NCBI GenBank assembly: GCA_016938875.1
Contig: JAFGTV010000040.1
Coordinates: forward strand, 1 to 64,000
DNA length: 64,000 bases
Source of the DNA: Paracoccaceae bacterium
GTDB lineage: Bacteria; Pseudomonadota; Alphaproteobacteria; Rhodobacterales; Rhodobacteraceae
Reading direction: 5' to 3'
In this document: one piece after another, positions 54,331 through 63,516 of the stretch
How the letters are laid out: the number at the start of each line of letters is the position of its first letter
Numbering within the stretch: the first letter of the stretch is position 1
Made by a program: the position numbers and the translations under genes
Notes under the pieces: generated by a model
Seen by the model: only the letters and a program-made list of their open reading frames with translations
Told to the model about the DNA's origin: nothing
Database searches by the model: none

Positions 54331-56109
54331 CTAGAAGTTTGCCGCCTCCAGCGCCATGACGCTGTCCGCGCCGCTTTGGATACGGGCCAGGTGCAGCGCG
54401 GTGGCGGGCAGTTGGCGGGCCATGTAGTAGCGCCCGGTGGCCAGCTTGGTTTCATAAAACCCCGGATTGGCGCTGTCCTCGGCCAGGGCCACCGTCGCGG
54501 CCTTGGCCATCCGGGCCCACATCAGACCCAGGCACACATGGCCAAAGAGGTGCATGAAGTCATAGCTGCCAGCCAGCGCATTGTTGGGGTTTTTCGCCCC
54601 TTCGGCCACGAAATACATCGCCGCCGTCTGCAAATCCTTCGAGGCGGATTTGAGCGGGTCGAGGAAATCGGATTTCAGCGCCGCGTCGCCTTCGTTTTCC
54701 TTGATGAAGCCCTTGACCAGGTCAAAGAAGGCCATCACCGCCTGCCCGCCGTTCTGGCCCAGCTTGCGCCCCACCAGGTCCAGCGACTGGATGCCGTTGG
54801 TGCCCTCGTAGATCATGGTGATGCGCGCGTCGCGCACGAATTGTTCCAGTCCCCACTGCCGGGTAAAGCCCGATCCGCCCAGGGTTTGCTGGGCCAGCAC
54901 GGTGGTCTCGAACCCCTTGTCGGTCAGGAACCCCTTGATGACCGGGGTCAGCAGGCCGATCAGCGCCTCGGCCTGCGGGTCGTCGGCGCGGTGGGCGCGG
55001 TCGATCAGCTCTGACCCCCAAAAGGCAAAGGCGCGCGCGCCCTCGATAAAGCTTTTCTGGTGCATCAGGTTGCGGCGCACATCGGGGTGCACGAGGATCG
55101 GGTCGGCGGGGCCGTCGGGATTGGCGGTGCCGGTGGCGGCGCGCCCTTGTAGCCGCTCGCGGGCAAAATCCAGCGCGTTTTGATAGGCCACCACCCCTTG
55201 GGCATAGCCTTGCAGGCCGACGCCGATCCGGGCCTCGTTCATCATGGTGAACATGGCGCGCATACCCTTGTGTTCCTGGCCCAGCAGAAAACCGGTCGCG
55301 CCGTCATAGTTCATCACGCAGGTGGCATTGGCGTGAATCCCCATCTTGGATTCCAGCCCGCCGCAGGACAGCGCGTTGCGCGTGCCCGGCGCGCCGTCGT
55401 CATCGGGCAGGAATTTCGGCACGATGAACAGCGAGATGCCCTTGGTCCCCTCGGGTGCGCCGCGCAGGCGGGCCAGCACCAGGTGGATGATGTTGTCGGT
55501 CAGGTCGTGTTCCCCCGCCGAGATCCAGATCTTGGTGCCGGTGATCGCATAGCTGCCGTCGTCCTTGGGTTCGGCGCGGGTGCGGATCAGCCCCAGGTCG
55601 GTGCCGCATTGCGGCTCTGTCAGGTTCATGGTGCCTGACCAGCTGCCCTCGATCATCTTGGGCAGGTACATCGCCTTTTGCGCGTCCGTGCCATGGGCGT
55701 GGATGGTCGACATCGCGCCATGGGTCAGGCCCTGATACATGTTGAACGCCATGTTGGCCGACACGAACATCTCGCCCACCGCGGTGCCCAGCAGATAGGG
55801 CATGCCCTGACCGCCATAGGCCGGATCGGCATCCAGCCCCATCCAGCCGCCCGCGCGCATCTGGTCATAGGCGTCCTTGAACCCCTCGGGGGTGCGCACC
55901 GCGCCGTTTTCCAGGATACAGCCCTGGGCGTCGCCGGGGGCGTTCAGCGGGGCCAGCACCTCGGCCGAGATCTTGCCGGCCTCGTCCAGAACGGCGGCGG
56001 TAAAGTCGCGCTCCAACTCGTCATAGCCGGGGATATCGGCGGCGCTGACCTGCAACACGTCGTGCAGCAGGAATTGCATGTCCTCGGTGGGCGGGTTGTA
56101 GATCGGCAT
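54331..56109 (-). CDS. Acyl-CoA dehydrogenase (~590-residue DmdC-like type)
   Basis: 592 residues, longer than classical acyl-CoA dehydrogenases, with an extra N-terminal segment ([19 protein letters not shown]) and a C-terminal extension. The FAD/substrate motifs are [19 protein letters not shown] and [19 protein letters not shown], and [19 protein letters not shown] contains the catalytic Glu. This subfamily includes DmdC, which oxidises methylmercaptopropionyl-CoA, and general fatty-acid paralogues. The substrate cannot be fixed from sequence. Located 41 bases after the MerR gene. Confidence 0.87.
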   Translation of the reverse strand: MPIYNPPTEDMQFLLHDVLQVSAADIPGYDELERDFTAAVLDEAGKISAEVLAPLNAPGDAQGCILENGAVRTPEGFKDAYDQMRAGGWMGLDADPAYGGQGMPYLLGTAVGEMFVSANMAFNMYQGLTHGAMSTIHAHGTDAQKAMYLPKMIEGSWSGTMNLTEPQCGTDLGLIRTRAEPKDDGSYAITGTKIWISAGEHDLTDNIIHLVLARLRGAPEGTKGISLFIVPKFLPDDDGAPGTRNALSCGGLESKMGIHANATCVMNYDGATGFLLGQEHKGMRAMFTMMNEARIGVGLQGYAQGVVAYQNALDFARERLQGRAATGTANPDGPADPILVHPDVRRNLMHQKSFIEGARAFAFWGSELIDRAHRADDPQAEALIGLLTPVIKGFLTDKGFETTVLAQQTLGGSGFTRQWGLEQFVRDARITMIYEGTNGIQSLDLVGRKLGQNGGQAVMAFFDLVKGFIKENEGDAALKSDFLDPLKSASKDLQTAAMYFVAEGAKNPNNALAGSYDFMHLFGHVCLGLMWARMAKAATVALAEDSANPGFYETKLATGRYYMARQLPATALHLARIQSGADSVMALEAANF

Positions 56110-56150
56110 GGCGGTCCTCCCTTGATCGCGGTGCTTTGGTCGGTGTGGGG

Positions 56151-56552
56151 CTATTCGGCGGCGGCCGCACCCCGTTCCAGTTCGTCCAGCCTGGCGGCCC
56201 CCCAGGCGAGCTGTTGCTTGAGCTCGCGGATGGCCTCGTCCAGTTCCGCGCGCTGGCGTTCCATGTCGGACAGGCGCTGGCGGGCGATGTCATAGGTCGT
56301 GCGCAACTGGACCTCGGGGCCCTGGCCGATATCGTAGAGTTCCAGCAACTGGCGGATCTCCTCCAGCGAAAAGCCGAACCGTTTGCCGCGCAGGATCAAT
56401 TTCAGCCGCGCGCGGTCGCGGCGGGTATACAGGCGCTTTTGTCCCACGCGGCGGGGGGAAAGCAGCTCTTTCGTTTCGTAAAATCGCAAGGTGCGCGGGG
56501 TCACCTCGAACGCGTCGCACATCTGGCGGATCGTCAAGAATTCGTCTGTCAT
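56151..56552 (-). CDS. MerR-family regulator (LiuR-like), next to acyl-CoA dehydrogenase
   Basis: 133 residues. The winged helix-turn-helix is [27 protein letters not shown], followed by [28 protein letters not shown] and a coiled coil. It lacks the Cys residues of metal-sensing MerRs. It matches the MerR branch that controls fatty-acid or branched-chain amino-acid genes (LiuR). Close paralogue of the gene at 56670-57038. A palindrome lies just upstream. Confidence 0.85.
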   Translation of the reverse strand: MTDEFLTIRQMCDAFEVTPRTLRFYETKELLSPRRVGQKRLYTRRDRARLKLILRGKRFGFSLEEIRQLLELYDIGQGPEVQLRTTYDIARQRLSDMERQRAELDEAIRELKQQLAWGAARLDELERGAAAAE

Positions 56553-56626
56553 CTGTCATCTTGGTTGCAACTTCAGTCCCGCCCGAGATGCGGGATCGGG
56601 ATGCAGGATACAAGACAAGATGACGT

Positions 56627-56640
56627 TTACGTTAACGTAA
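56627..56640. promoter_or_regulatory. Perfect 14-bp palindrome, probable MerR operator
   Basis: TTACGTTAACGTAA (56627-56640) is self-complementary and embedded in tandem ACGT units. It sits between two MerR genes in the 117-base gap. ACGT-rich palindromes are reported for LiuR-type MerR regulators. It probably controls the downstream MerR-acyl-CoA dehydrogenase operon. Confidence 0.65.
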
Positions 56641-56669
56641 CGCTGCGTCGCGGGAAATTCGACGCCGCG

Positions 56670-57038
56670 TCAGGTTTGGCTGGCGGCCACGGTGTCGCGC
56701 AGCGCCTGCAATTCCGCGATCGAGGCCTCCAGCTGGGCGCGCTGTTCGCCCAGCGCAGCCAACTGGCGGTCGGCCAGTTCGACCAGGGCCGCCATCTGTG
56801 CCGCGCTGCCATCCTGGTCATAGATCAGCAGCCATTGGCGGATCTCCTCCAGCGAAAATCCGAACCGCCGTCCGCGCAGGATCAGCGTCATCCGCGCCAC
56901 CTCGCGCGGGGTATAGAACCGGGCGCGCCCCTGCTTTTCAGGGTTCAGCAATTCGATATACTCGTAGTATCGCAGGGTGCGTGGGGTCACGTCGAACCTG
57001 GCGCACATCTCTTTGAAGCTGAGGCGGTCCTCGGACAT
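56670..57038 (-). CDS. MerR-family regulator (second copy)
   Basis: 122 residues. The DNA-binding part is [71 protein letters not shown], closely similar to the neighbour at 56151-56552, then a coiled coil. It also lacks Cys ligands. The start at 57038 excludes a non-conserved extension. Tandem duplicates with a shared operator could cross-regulate. Confidence 0.85.
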   Translation of the reverse strand: MSEDRLSFKEMCARFDVTPRTLRYYEYIELLNPEKQGRARFYTPREVARMTLILRGRRFGFSLEEIRQWLLIYDQDGSAAQMAALVELADRQLAALGEQRAQLEASIAELQALRDTVAASQT

Positions 57039-57105
57039 CGGCCCATCCCCCCGGTTGCAATCCCGTATAGCTATGCAATTTTTGTCAACGGCGCAATCGG
57101 GTGTC

Positions 57106-58242
57106 CTAGTTGAGAAAGCCCGGTGCAAAGATATAGAACCCATAGGCCACCAGCACCGCGGGGATCCCCGAATAGACCGTTGCCAGCAGCGCGGCCCGCG
57201 GGTTGATCGCAATCGCCGGGAACAGCGCGTCGCCATCGTTCGAGATGGCGTTGCCGATCAGCGCGGCAAAGGGGAGCGCGCCGTTGATATAAAGCGTGGC
57301 CACCAGAACCTGCGGCCCGCAGCCAGGTACGAACCCCACCACGATCGCGATCAGCGGCAAGAGCGGGGCAATCGTCTGAAACCACGCAGCCAGGTCCAGC
57401 CCGGCATAGGCGGCGCTGTAATCATAGGCCAGATAGGCGAAAATCACCCAGATCGAGATAAAGCTGGTCTCTTCGGCCATTCGGGTGACAGGGGCATCCT
57501 TGGCGTGGGTCATCGCCTGAAGCGGGGAGGCGACCCAGATGAACAGGCCCACGGCCGTGCCCGCCAGGCCGATCCAAGCCGCGGGCAGGCCAAGGATGTC
57601 GAATATCTCGATCTGGACGATCTGCGCGCCGCCGATCACCAGACCCGGCAGCACCGGCAAGAGATAGGCGATGTCGCGGGCGCGGATGCGGCCGATGCGC
57701 GGGGCGGTCTGGCCGCAACTGCCCGCCAGGCCCGCGAACTGGACCCGGTTGAACCGATCCACCATCCAACCCGAGAGCACCCCCACCAACAGCGATACCG
57801 GCAGCACAACCGCCGCCGCATCGGGTCGTGTCGCGATCAGCAAGAACGCCGCGTCGCCCATGGTCGCGGTCAGCGCGGCCACCATCGCCCCCAGCCCCAC
57901 ATTCCCCGAGGCATAGGCCGACACGACAATCACCGCCCCACCGCAGCCGGGCGTTGCGCCCAGGACTGCGGCCATCGGCACCTGCCAACCGCGCGCCCCC
58001 TTCAGCGTGGCGCCCAGATCGAAACGAAAGATCCGCTCTGCCCCGTAAAACAGCATCAGCGTGGCCGCGACAAAGACGCTGACCTGCACATAGGCGTCGG
58101 TCATCAGCACCCGCGTCAGCGCGCCCAACTCTCCGGGTGCCAGGGCCAGCGCCCCAAGGGTCAACGCCACAATCAGCCGTTTGCCGCGCAGCGGTCCCAG
58201 CAGGGGTCCGGCCAGCGCGGGCGTCAGGGATCTGCTTGTCAT
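57106..58242 (-). CDS. Putative manganese transporter (ArsP_2-like permease)
   Basis: 378 residues with about ten hydrophobic helices. It has two repeated glycine-cysteine motifs, ATPGCGGAVIVVSAYASGN in the first half and FVPGCGPQVLVATLYINGA in the second, plus NDGDALFPAIAINPRAA. These are hallmarks of the putative manganese / ArsP_2 family. AGGAAGG precedes the ATG at 58242 (alternative 58272). A 21-bp Fur/Mur-like box lies just upstream. Direction of transport is not proven; export of excess metal is common in this family. Confidence 0.72.
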   Translation of the reverse strand: MTSRSLTPALAGPLLGPLRGKRLIVALTLGALALAPGELGALTRVLMTDAYVQVSVFVAATLMLFYGAERIFRFDLGATLKGARGWQVPMAAVLGATPGCGGAVIVVSAYASGNVGLGAMVAALTATMGDAAFLLIATRPDAAAVVLPVSLLVGVLSGWMVDRFNRVQFAGLAGSCGQTAPRIGRIRARDIAYLLPVLPGLVIGGAQIVQIEIFDILGLPAAWIGLAGTAVGLFIWVASPLQAMTHAKDAPVTRMAEETSFISIWVIFAYLAYDYSAAYAGLDLAAWFQTIAPLLPLIAIVVGFVPGCGPQVLVATLYINGALPFAALIGNAISNDGDALFPAIAINPRAALLATVYSGIPAVLVAYGFYIFAPGFLN

Positions 58243-58256
58243 GGCCTTCCTGGATT

Positions 58257-58277
58257 TGCGAATGGTTCTCATTTGCA
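58257..58277. promoter_or_regulatory. Fur/Mur-like box upstream of the putative Mn transporter
   Basis: Read on the minus strand, TGCAAATGAGAACCATTCGCA has near-perfect 8-base arms (TGCAAATG / CATTCGCA, one mismatch) in a 21-base element. It resembles the manganese-responsive Mur boxes of alphaproteobacteria. It ends 15 bases before the transporter start, where a repressor would block transcription. Confidence 0.6.
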
Positions 58278-58337
58278 CAACATAGGGCTTGCGGGTGTCA
58301 GGACAAGAGCCAATAAAAAGGCCAACGGGGGACATCC

Positions 58338-58775
58338 ATGCGCGACGACAAGGCCAGCTTGGCAAAGCAGTTCATCCAGGCGATCCCGCATTCGCGGGCG
58401 CTGAACATGCGGGTCGAGCAGATCGGCGATGGGGTGGCTGAGATCTCGATGCCCTATGACGAGGCGCTGATCGGCGACCCGCAAACCGGGGTGATCCATG
58501 GTGGCGCGGTTTCGGCGTTGATGGATACCTGCGGCGGCGCGGCCGTGATGAGCCACCCTGACGCCCCGGCCGGTACCGCCACGATCAGCCTGCGCATCGA
58601 CTACATGCGCGCCGCCACGCCCGGCCAGCGGATCACCGCGCGGGCCGAATGCTATCATATCACCCGCTCTGTCGCCTTTGTGCGGGCGCGGGCCAGCGAC
58701 GCGGACGCGGACAATCCCGTGGCCACGGCCTCGGGCAGTTTCACGGTCGAGCGGCCCAAGGGGGCGGGCGCATGA
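58338..58775 (+). CDS. PaaI-type hot-dog thioesterase
   Basis: 145 residues. TGVIHGGAVSALMDTCGGAAV is the hot-dog signature with the catalytic Asp region. The remaining sheet motif TISLRIDYMRAATPGQRITARAECYHITRSVAFVRARA matches PaaI/YbgC thioesterases. It overlaps the next, related thioesterase by four bases. Confidence 0.85.
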   Translation: MRDDKASLAKQFIQAIPHSRALNMRVEQIGDGVAEISMPYDEALIGDPQTGVIHGGAVSALMDTCGGAAVMSHPDAPAGTATISLRIDYMRAATPGQRITARAECYHITRSVAFVRARASDADADNPVATASGSFTVERPKGAGA

Positions 58776-59281
58776 CCCGTCCGCCCCCCGAGCCCGTCCA
58801 GTTGATCAAGCAGCGGCGCGATGCGGCGCTGTCGGCGTTGGTGCATGGCGTGCCCTATATCCAGTTCCTCGGCATCGCGTTCGAGCGGCGCGGGGACGAG
58901 TTGACGGCGGTGCTGTCCTATGACGAAAAGCTGATCGGAAACCCGCTGTTGCCTGCGCTGCATGGCGGCGTGACAGCGGCGTTTCTAGAGGTGACGGCGA
59001 TCATCGGGCTCAGCTGGTCGCTGATCTGGGACGAGATGGAGCGCGGCGCGCTGGACCCCCTGACGCTAAGCCCGCAAACCCTGCCGCGCCTGCCCAAGAC
59101 GATTGATTTCACGGTGGATTACCTGCGCTCGGGGCTGCCGCGCGATGCCTATGCGCGGGCCCGGGTCAACCGGTCCGGGCGGCGCTATGCCTCGGTCCAT
59201 GTCGAGGCCTGGCAGGACAACCGCGCCCGGCTTTATGCCCAGGCGACGGGTCATTTCCTGATGCCGCCGCGCGATGTCTGA
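58772..59281 (+). CDS. Second PaaI-type thioesterase
   Basis: 169 residues. LLPALHGGVTAAFLEVTAII is the hot-dog HGG motif, with KTIDFTVDYLRSGLPRDAYARARVNRSGRRYASVHVEAWQ. It carries a longer insert than its neighbour (WDEMERGALDPLTLSPQTLP). Start overlaps the previous stop (ATGA). The pair may form a heteromeric hot-dog enzyme; product unknown. Its end overlaps the MATE gene start by eight bases. Confidence 0.82.
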   Translation: MTRPPPEPVQLIKQRRDAALSALVHGVPYIQFLGIAFERRGDELTAVLSYDEKLIGNPLLPALHGGVTAAFLEVTAIIGLSWSLIWDEMERGALDPLTLSPQTLPRLPKTIDFTVDYLRSGLPRDAYARARVNRSGRRYASVHVEAWQDNRARLYAQATGHFLMPPRDV

Positions 59282-60620
59282 GGCCACGCCGGCGCCCGCC
59301 GCGCCACGGCTGGGCCATCGCCGGGTTCTGGCCATTGCCCTGCCGATCGTGCTGGCCAATGCCACCGTTCCGATCCTGGGGGCGGTCGATACCGGGGTGG
59401 TTGGTCAGCTTGGCCAGGCTGCCCCGATCGGCGCGGTCGGAATCGGCGCGATCATCCTGTCGGCGATCTACTGGATCTTCGGGTTTCTGCGGATGGGCAC
59501 CACCGGGCTGACCGCCCAGGCCTGGGGTGCCAGGGACCATGCCGAGGTCGACGCGATGCTGTCGCGCGCGCTGATGATCGGCGGTGCGGTGGGGGTCGCC
59601 ATGATCCTGTTGCAGGTGCCGCTTTTCGCGGGGGCCTTCAGGATCTCGCCCGCCAGCCCCGAGGTCGAGGGGATGGCCCGGCAATACATGGCGATCCGTG
59701 TGTGGTCAGCGCCTGCGGCGGTCGCGCTTTATGGCATCACCGGCTGGCTGATCGCCCAAGAGCGGACCCGCGCGGTGCTGGCGATCCAGCTGTGGATGAA
59801 CGGGATCAACATCGCGCTGGACCTGTGGTTCGTTCTGGGGCTGGACTGGGGCGTGCAGGGGGTGGCGGTGGCGACCTTTCTGGCGGAATGGTCCGGTGCG
59901 GGGCTGGGCCTGTGGCTGTGCCGGGGCGCGTTCCGGGGTGGGGCGTGGTGCGATTGGACGCGGATCCTGGATCGCGCGCGCCTGCGCCGCATGGCGGGGG
60001 TGAACGGCGATATCCTGATCCGGTCGTTGCTGTTGCAGGCGATTTTCGTGTCCTTCCTGTTCCTGGGGGCCGATTTCGGGGATGTGCCGTTGGCGGCCAA
60101 CCAGATCTTGCTGCAATTTCTGGAAATCACCGCCTATGCGCTGGACGGGTTCGCCTTTGCCGCCGAGGCGCTGGTGGGCCAGGCGATGGGGGCGCGGGCG
60201 CGTGGCACGCTCAGGCGGGCGGCGCTGATGACCGGGTTCTGGGGGCTGGTCTGTGTGATCGCCTTGTCGGCGATCTTTGCCGTGTTCGGCCATGCGATCA
60301 TCGACACGATGACCACCGCCCTGCCGGTTCGGGAAGAGGCGCGGATTTACCTGCCCTACATGATCGTGGCGCCGTTGATCGGGATGGCCTCGTGGATGCT
60401 GGACGGCATCTTTATCGGGGCGACGCGCACGGCGGACATGCGCAACATGATGCTGATATCGGCGTTGATCTATGGCGCGGCGGTGGCGGTGCTGGTGCCG
60501 GCCCTCGGCAATCACGGGCTGTGGATCGCGCTGTTGATCTCTTTCGTGGCGCGGGCGGTGACGTTGGGGCTGCGCTATCCCGCGCTGGAGGCGCAGGCGA
60601 GCGCGCCGGTGCGCGGCTAG
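59274..60620 (+). CDS. MATE-family multidrug/sodium antiporter
   Basis: 448 residues with twelve membrane helices, e.g. RRVLAIALPIVLANATVPILGAVDTGVVGQLG, AVALYGITGWLIAQERTRAVLAIQL and TAYALDGFAFAAEALVGQAMGARARG, all typical MatE half-repeats. It resembles DinF-type members. Its stop overlaps the stop of the convergent deacylase gene (shared CTAG). Confidence 0.9.
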   Translation: MSEATPAPAAPRLGHRRVLAIALPIVLANATVPILGAVDTGVVGQLGQAAPIGAVGIGAIILSAIYWIFGFLRMGTTGLTAQAWGARDHAEVDAMLSRALMIGGAVGVAMILLQVPLFAGAFRISPASPEVEGMARQYMAIRVWSAPAAVALYGITGWLIAQERTRAVLAIQLWMNGINIALDLWFVLGLDWGVQGVAVATFLAEWSGAGLGLWLCRGAFRGGAWCDWTRILDRARLRRMAGVNGDILIRSLLLQAIFVSFLFLGADFGDVPLAANQILLQFLEITAYALDGFAFAAEALVGQAMGARARGTLRRAALMTGFWGLVCVIALSAIFAVFGHAIIDTMTTALPVREEARIYLPYMIVAPLIGMASWMLDGIFIGATRTADMRNMMLISALIYGAAVAVLVPALGNHGLWIALLISFVARAVTLGLRYPALEAQASAPVRG

Positions 60621-61660
60621 AGGATCTCGTCCTCGTCGAACAGCGCCTCGGCCTCAAGCTCGGCGTTCCAGGCGTCGATGCGATCCTCGGCGCGGTCCCC
60701 GGCGGCGATCGCGGCCAGGTGAAAGACCGCGTTGCCCTCGTTGACCACGGGCAGGATCGCGCGACCGACGATGATGCCGGGGCTGGGGGCGGTGATATGG
60801 GCCTCGATCTCGCCAAAGGGGTCGGACACGATGGCCAGCAGATCGCCCTTGGCCACCACGTCCCCCTCGGATCGATAGGTGCGCAAAAGCCCGCCCAGCG
60901 GCGCCCGCAGCCAGCGCGAGTCGCGGCATACCATCGCCGCGCGCCGCGCCCGCGGCACGCCCTTGGACGCGATCATGCCCCGATCGTGCAGCACCCGCAG
61001 CACCCCCGATACGCCCGCGCGCACCGCCACCTCGTCAAAACGCAGCCCCTCTCCGGCCTCGTATAGCAGCATGCCGATGCCACGGTCCTGCGCGGTCTGG
61101 CGCAACGATCCCGCACGCAGGGCCGAGGGCAGGATCACCGGCGCGGCAAAGACCCGCGCCAGGCGCATCAACTCGTCATTCTTGGGCGCGACGCGCACCT
61201 GGGGCAGGTTGGTGCGATGGACCGCGGCGGAATGCAGATCAATGCCCAGGTCGGCGCGCATGACGACCTCTTCGGTCAGCAGATGCGCCAAGCGGGCGGC
61301 CATCGACCCCTCGGCCGAGCCGGGAAAGCAGCGGTTCAGGTCGCGCCGGTCGGGCAGGTAACGCGACAGGTTGAGAAAGCCAAAGGCGTTGACGATGGGA
61401 ATGGCGATCAGCGTGCCGCGCAGCCGGTCCAGCCCCGGCATGCTGAGCAGGCGGCGCACGATCTCGACGCCGATCACCTCGTCGCCATGAATGCCGGCGG
61501 TGACAAAGACCACCGGCCCGGGGCGGCGGCCGTGGATGACATGGGCCGAGAGGGTGACGGGGGTATGATCGGACAGGACCGAGACCGGCAGATCGACCGT
61601 GCGCCGTGTGCCGGGGGCCACGGTTTCGGTCCCGAGGGTAAAGCCCTCGCGCGGGATCAT
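60617..61660 (-). CDS. Succinylglutamate desuccinylase/aspartoacylase-family amidohydrolase
   Basis: 347 residues. The zinc site is in FVTAGIHGDEVIGVEIV (H-x-x-E) and LGIDLHSAA (His), and PDRRDLNRCFPGS is the typical substrate-binding block of AstE/AspA zinc carboxypeptidase-like enzymes. The C-terminal half ends in a beta domain (APLGGLLRTYRSEGDVVAKGDLLAIVSDPFGE). The start at 61660 follows a region without family support. The amide substrate is unknown. Confidence 0.82.
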   Translation of the reverse strand: MIPREGFTLGTETVAPGTRRTVDLPVSVLSDHTPVTLSAHVIHGRRPGPVVFVTAGIHGDEVIGVEIVRRLLSMPGLDRLRGTLIAIPIVNAFGFLNLSRYLPDRRDLNRCFPGSAEGSMAARLAHLLTEEVVMRADLGIDLHSAAVHRTNLPQVRVAPKNDELMRLARVFAAPVILPSALRAGSLRQTAQDRGIGMLLYEAGEGLRFDEVAVRAGVSGVLRVLHDRGMIASKGVPRARRAAMVCRDSRWLRAPLGGLLRTYRSEGDVVAKGDLLAIVSDPFGEIEAHITAPSPGIIVGRAILPVVNEGNAVFHLAAIAAGDRAEDRIDAWNAELEAEALFDEDEIL

Positions 61661-61778
61661 GGGGCAGGGGGCGGGTTGCACTGCATGGTGCAGCGATAGC
61701 GCCGCTTGGGGCGGGCTGGCAAGCGGAATGCGGGGGGCGCGGGCGCATTGTGCGTCGCCTTGGCGCCCGGTTAAACGA

Positions 61779-61812
61779 CATCCGCCCGAAACGGGGATGC
61801 TTCGGGCGGATG
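61779..61812 (-). terminator. Terminator downstream of the 5'-nucleotidase
   Basis: CATCCGCCCGAA (61779-61790) and TTCGGGCGGATG (61801-61812) form a 12-bp stem with a ten-base loop, 24 bases beyond the stop of the minus-strand 5'-nucleotidase. A short T-rich stretch follows on that strand. Confidence 0.7.
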
Positions 61813-61836
61813 GGTGGTCAGGTCCGCGCGCGGGTC

Positions 61837-63411
61837 TTATTCGACCTTGGCGATGCGCCCGTCGGTATAGGGCATATAGGGCGCATGATCGGCCAGGAAT
61901 TCGGCCGTCACGTCGGCCAGGTCGGGACCGAAATCATAGACATCCTGGGCGGTGATGAACATCTTGTAGCCATCGCCGCCGCCCCGGACATAGTTGTTCG
62001 AGACCACGCCGTAGCTGGCCGCGGGGTCGATCGGCACAAAGCTGTCGCCCTCGGCCACCATGACATCGACCACGCGCGCGCCGGGTTCGGCAGCCGGGTT
62101 CCAGGTGAACTTGATCCCGGCCACCTGCGGGAAGCGACCGGCGCCTTCCTCGACCTGGCTCAGGCCGTTTTCCAGCGCGTCGATGATCGTCTGGCCGGTC
62201 ACGTGAAAGGTCGACAGGGTGTTCTGGAACGGCAGCACCGTCAGCACCTCGCCCATCGTGACGGGCCCCGCGTCGATCGAGGCGCGCACCCCGCCGCCGT
62301 TCTGGATGGCGATCTGGATGCCCTGGCCGCGCACCCGGTCCAGCATCGCGTCGGCGATCAGGGTGCCCATCGGGCATTCAGCCGCGCGGCAAAGGTCGCG
62401 GCCGCCGTCGATTGCCTCGGCGGCTTCGGCAACGACCTTTTGGCGGATTTCCTCCAGCGGACCGGCCAGTTCGGTGATGCGCGCCTTGGTGGTGGCGTCC
62501 TCGGGGACGGCGGCATCCATGATCAACGGATCGCCCGCCGCCATGATCAGGGCGCCGGCATCGTCAAATGTGACGTTCAACTCGCCCAGGAACTTGCCAT
62601 AGCCATAGGCCTGCACGATGGCGGTATCGCCGACCATGGTCGGATAGGGGCCGGCCGCGCCCTCGTCGGTGTTGGACAGCAATGTGTGGCTGTGCCCGCC
62701 CACGATGACATCGACGCCGGTGGTCGCGGCGGCGATCTTCTTGTCCGCCTCATAGCCCGAATGCGACAGCACGATGATCTTGTTGACACCCTCGGCGGTC
62801 AGCTTGTCCACCTCGGCCTGCACTGCCTCGGCGGGGTCGGTAAAGACGATGTTGGGGCCGGGGCTGGCCAACTCGTCGGTATCCTGCGGGGTCAGGCCGA
62901 TCAGGCCCAGCTTTTCGCCGCCGCGTTCGATCACGACGGATTTCTGGATCGCGCCTTTCAGCAGATCCTCGCCCGACAGGTCGGCATTCGACATCAGGAT
63001 GGGAAACTCCACCGCGTCGACAAAGCCGCGCAGAACCTCGGGGCCATCGTCGAATTCGTGGTTGCCCACGGTCATCGCGTCATAGCCCATCTTGTTCATC
63101 ATCTCGGCCGCGACCTTACCCTTGTAGTAGGTGTAAAAGAGCGTGCCCTGGAACTGATCGCCGCCATCGAGCAGGATGGAATTGTTGCTGCGGGCCTTGG
63201 CCGCCTCCAGCGCGCTGAAGAGCCGGGCAGAGCCGCCAAAGCATTTGCCTTCGGTGTTGTCCTCGGCCGAACAGCCGGAATCGTATTTCGAGATCGGCTC
63301 GAACCGGGCGTGAAAGTCGTTGGTGTGCAGGATGGTCAGCGAATAGTCCGCCTGAGCGGTGCCGGCCATCAGCGCCAGAACGGCCGCCGTGGACAGGATG
63401 CGCGTGGTCAT
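61837..63411 (-). CDS. Secreted bifunctional metallophosphatase/5'-nucleotidase
   Basis: 524 residues. A Sec signal peptide (MTTRILSTAAVLALMAGTAQA) precedes the metallophosphatase domain with ILHTNDFHARFEP, LLDGGDQFQGTLFY, TVGNHEFDDGPEVLRGFV and IVGGHSHTLLSN, all dinuclear metal ligands. The C-terminal 5'-nucleotidase domain has QIAIQNGGGVRASI, VLPFQNTLSTFHVTGQTI and YGVVSNNYVRGGGDGYKMF. It releases phosphate or nucleosides in the periplasm. Confidence 0.9.
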   Translation of the reverse strand: MTTRILSTAAVLALMAGTAQADYSLTILHTNDFHARFEPISKYDSGCSAEDNTEGKCFGGSARLFSALEAAKARSNNSILLDGGDQFQGTLFYTYYKGKVAAEMMNKMGYDAMTVGNHEFDDGPEVLRGFVDAVEFPILMSNADLSGEDLLKGAIQKSVVIERGGEKLGLIGLTPQDTDELASPGPNIVFTDPAEAVQAEVDKLTAEGVNKIIVLSHSGYEADKKIAAATTGVDVIVGGHSHTLLSNTDEGAAGPYPTMVGDTAIVQAYGYGKFLGELNVTFDDAGALIMAAGDPLIMDAAVPEDATTKARITELAGPLEEIRQKVVAEAAEAIDGGRDLCRAAECPMGTLIADAMLDRVRGQGIQIAIQNGGGVRASIDAGPVTMGEVLTVLPFQNTLSTFHVTGQTIIDALENGLSQVEEGAGRFPQVAGIKFTWNPAAEPGARVVDVMVAEGDSFVPIDPAASYGVVSNNYVRGGGDGYKMFITAQDVYDFGPDLADVTAEFLADHAPYMPYTDGRIAKVE

Positions 63412-63454
63412 GGTGAGTCCCCTGTTGATTGATGCCTGACAGATTGACGCGGTT

Positions 63455-63479
63455 GCGGGGGGCTGTCAAAGCCCCCCGC
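63455..63479. other. Stem-loop in a divergent intergenic region
   Basis: GCGGGGGGCT (63455-63464) and AGCCCCCCGC (63470-63479) form a 10-bp stem with a GTCAA loop. It lies between the divergent 5'-nucleotidase and the DUF952-pyrD genes, without a T run, 38 bases before the DUF952 start. It would be in the 5' leader of the DUF952-pyrD mRNA if transcription starts upstream. Confidence 0.55.
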
Positions 63480-63516
63480 GCTTGACCGCGCGTCCGTCTG
63501 GGGGCATTTCAGACGC

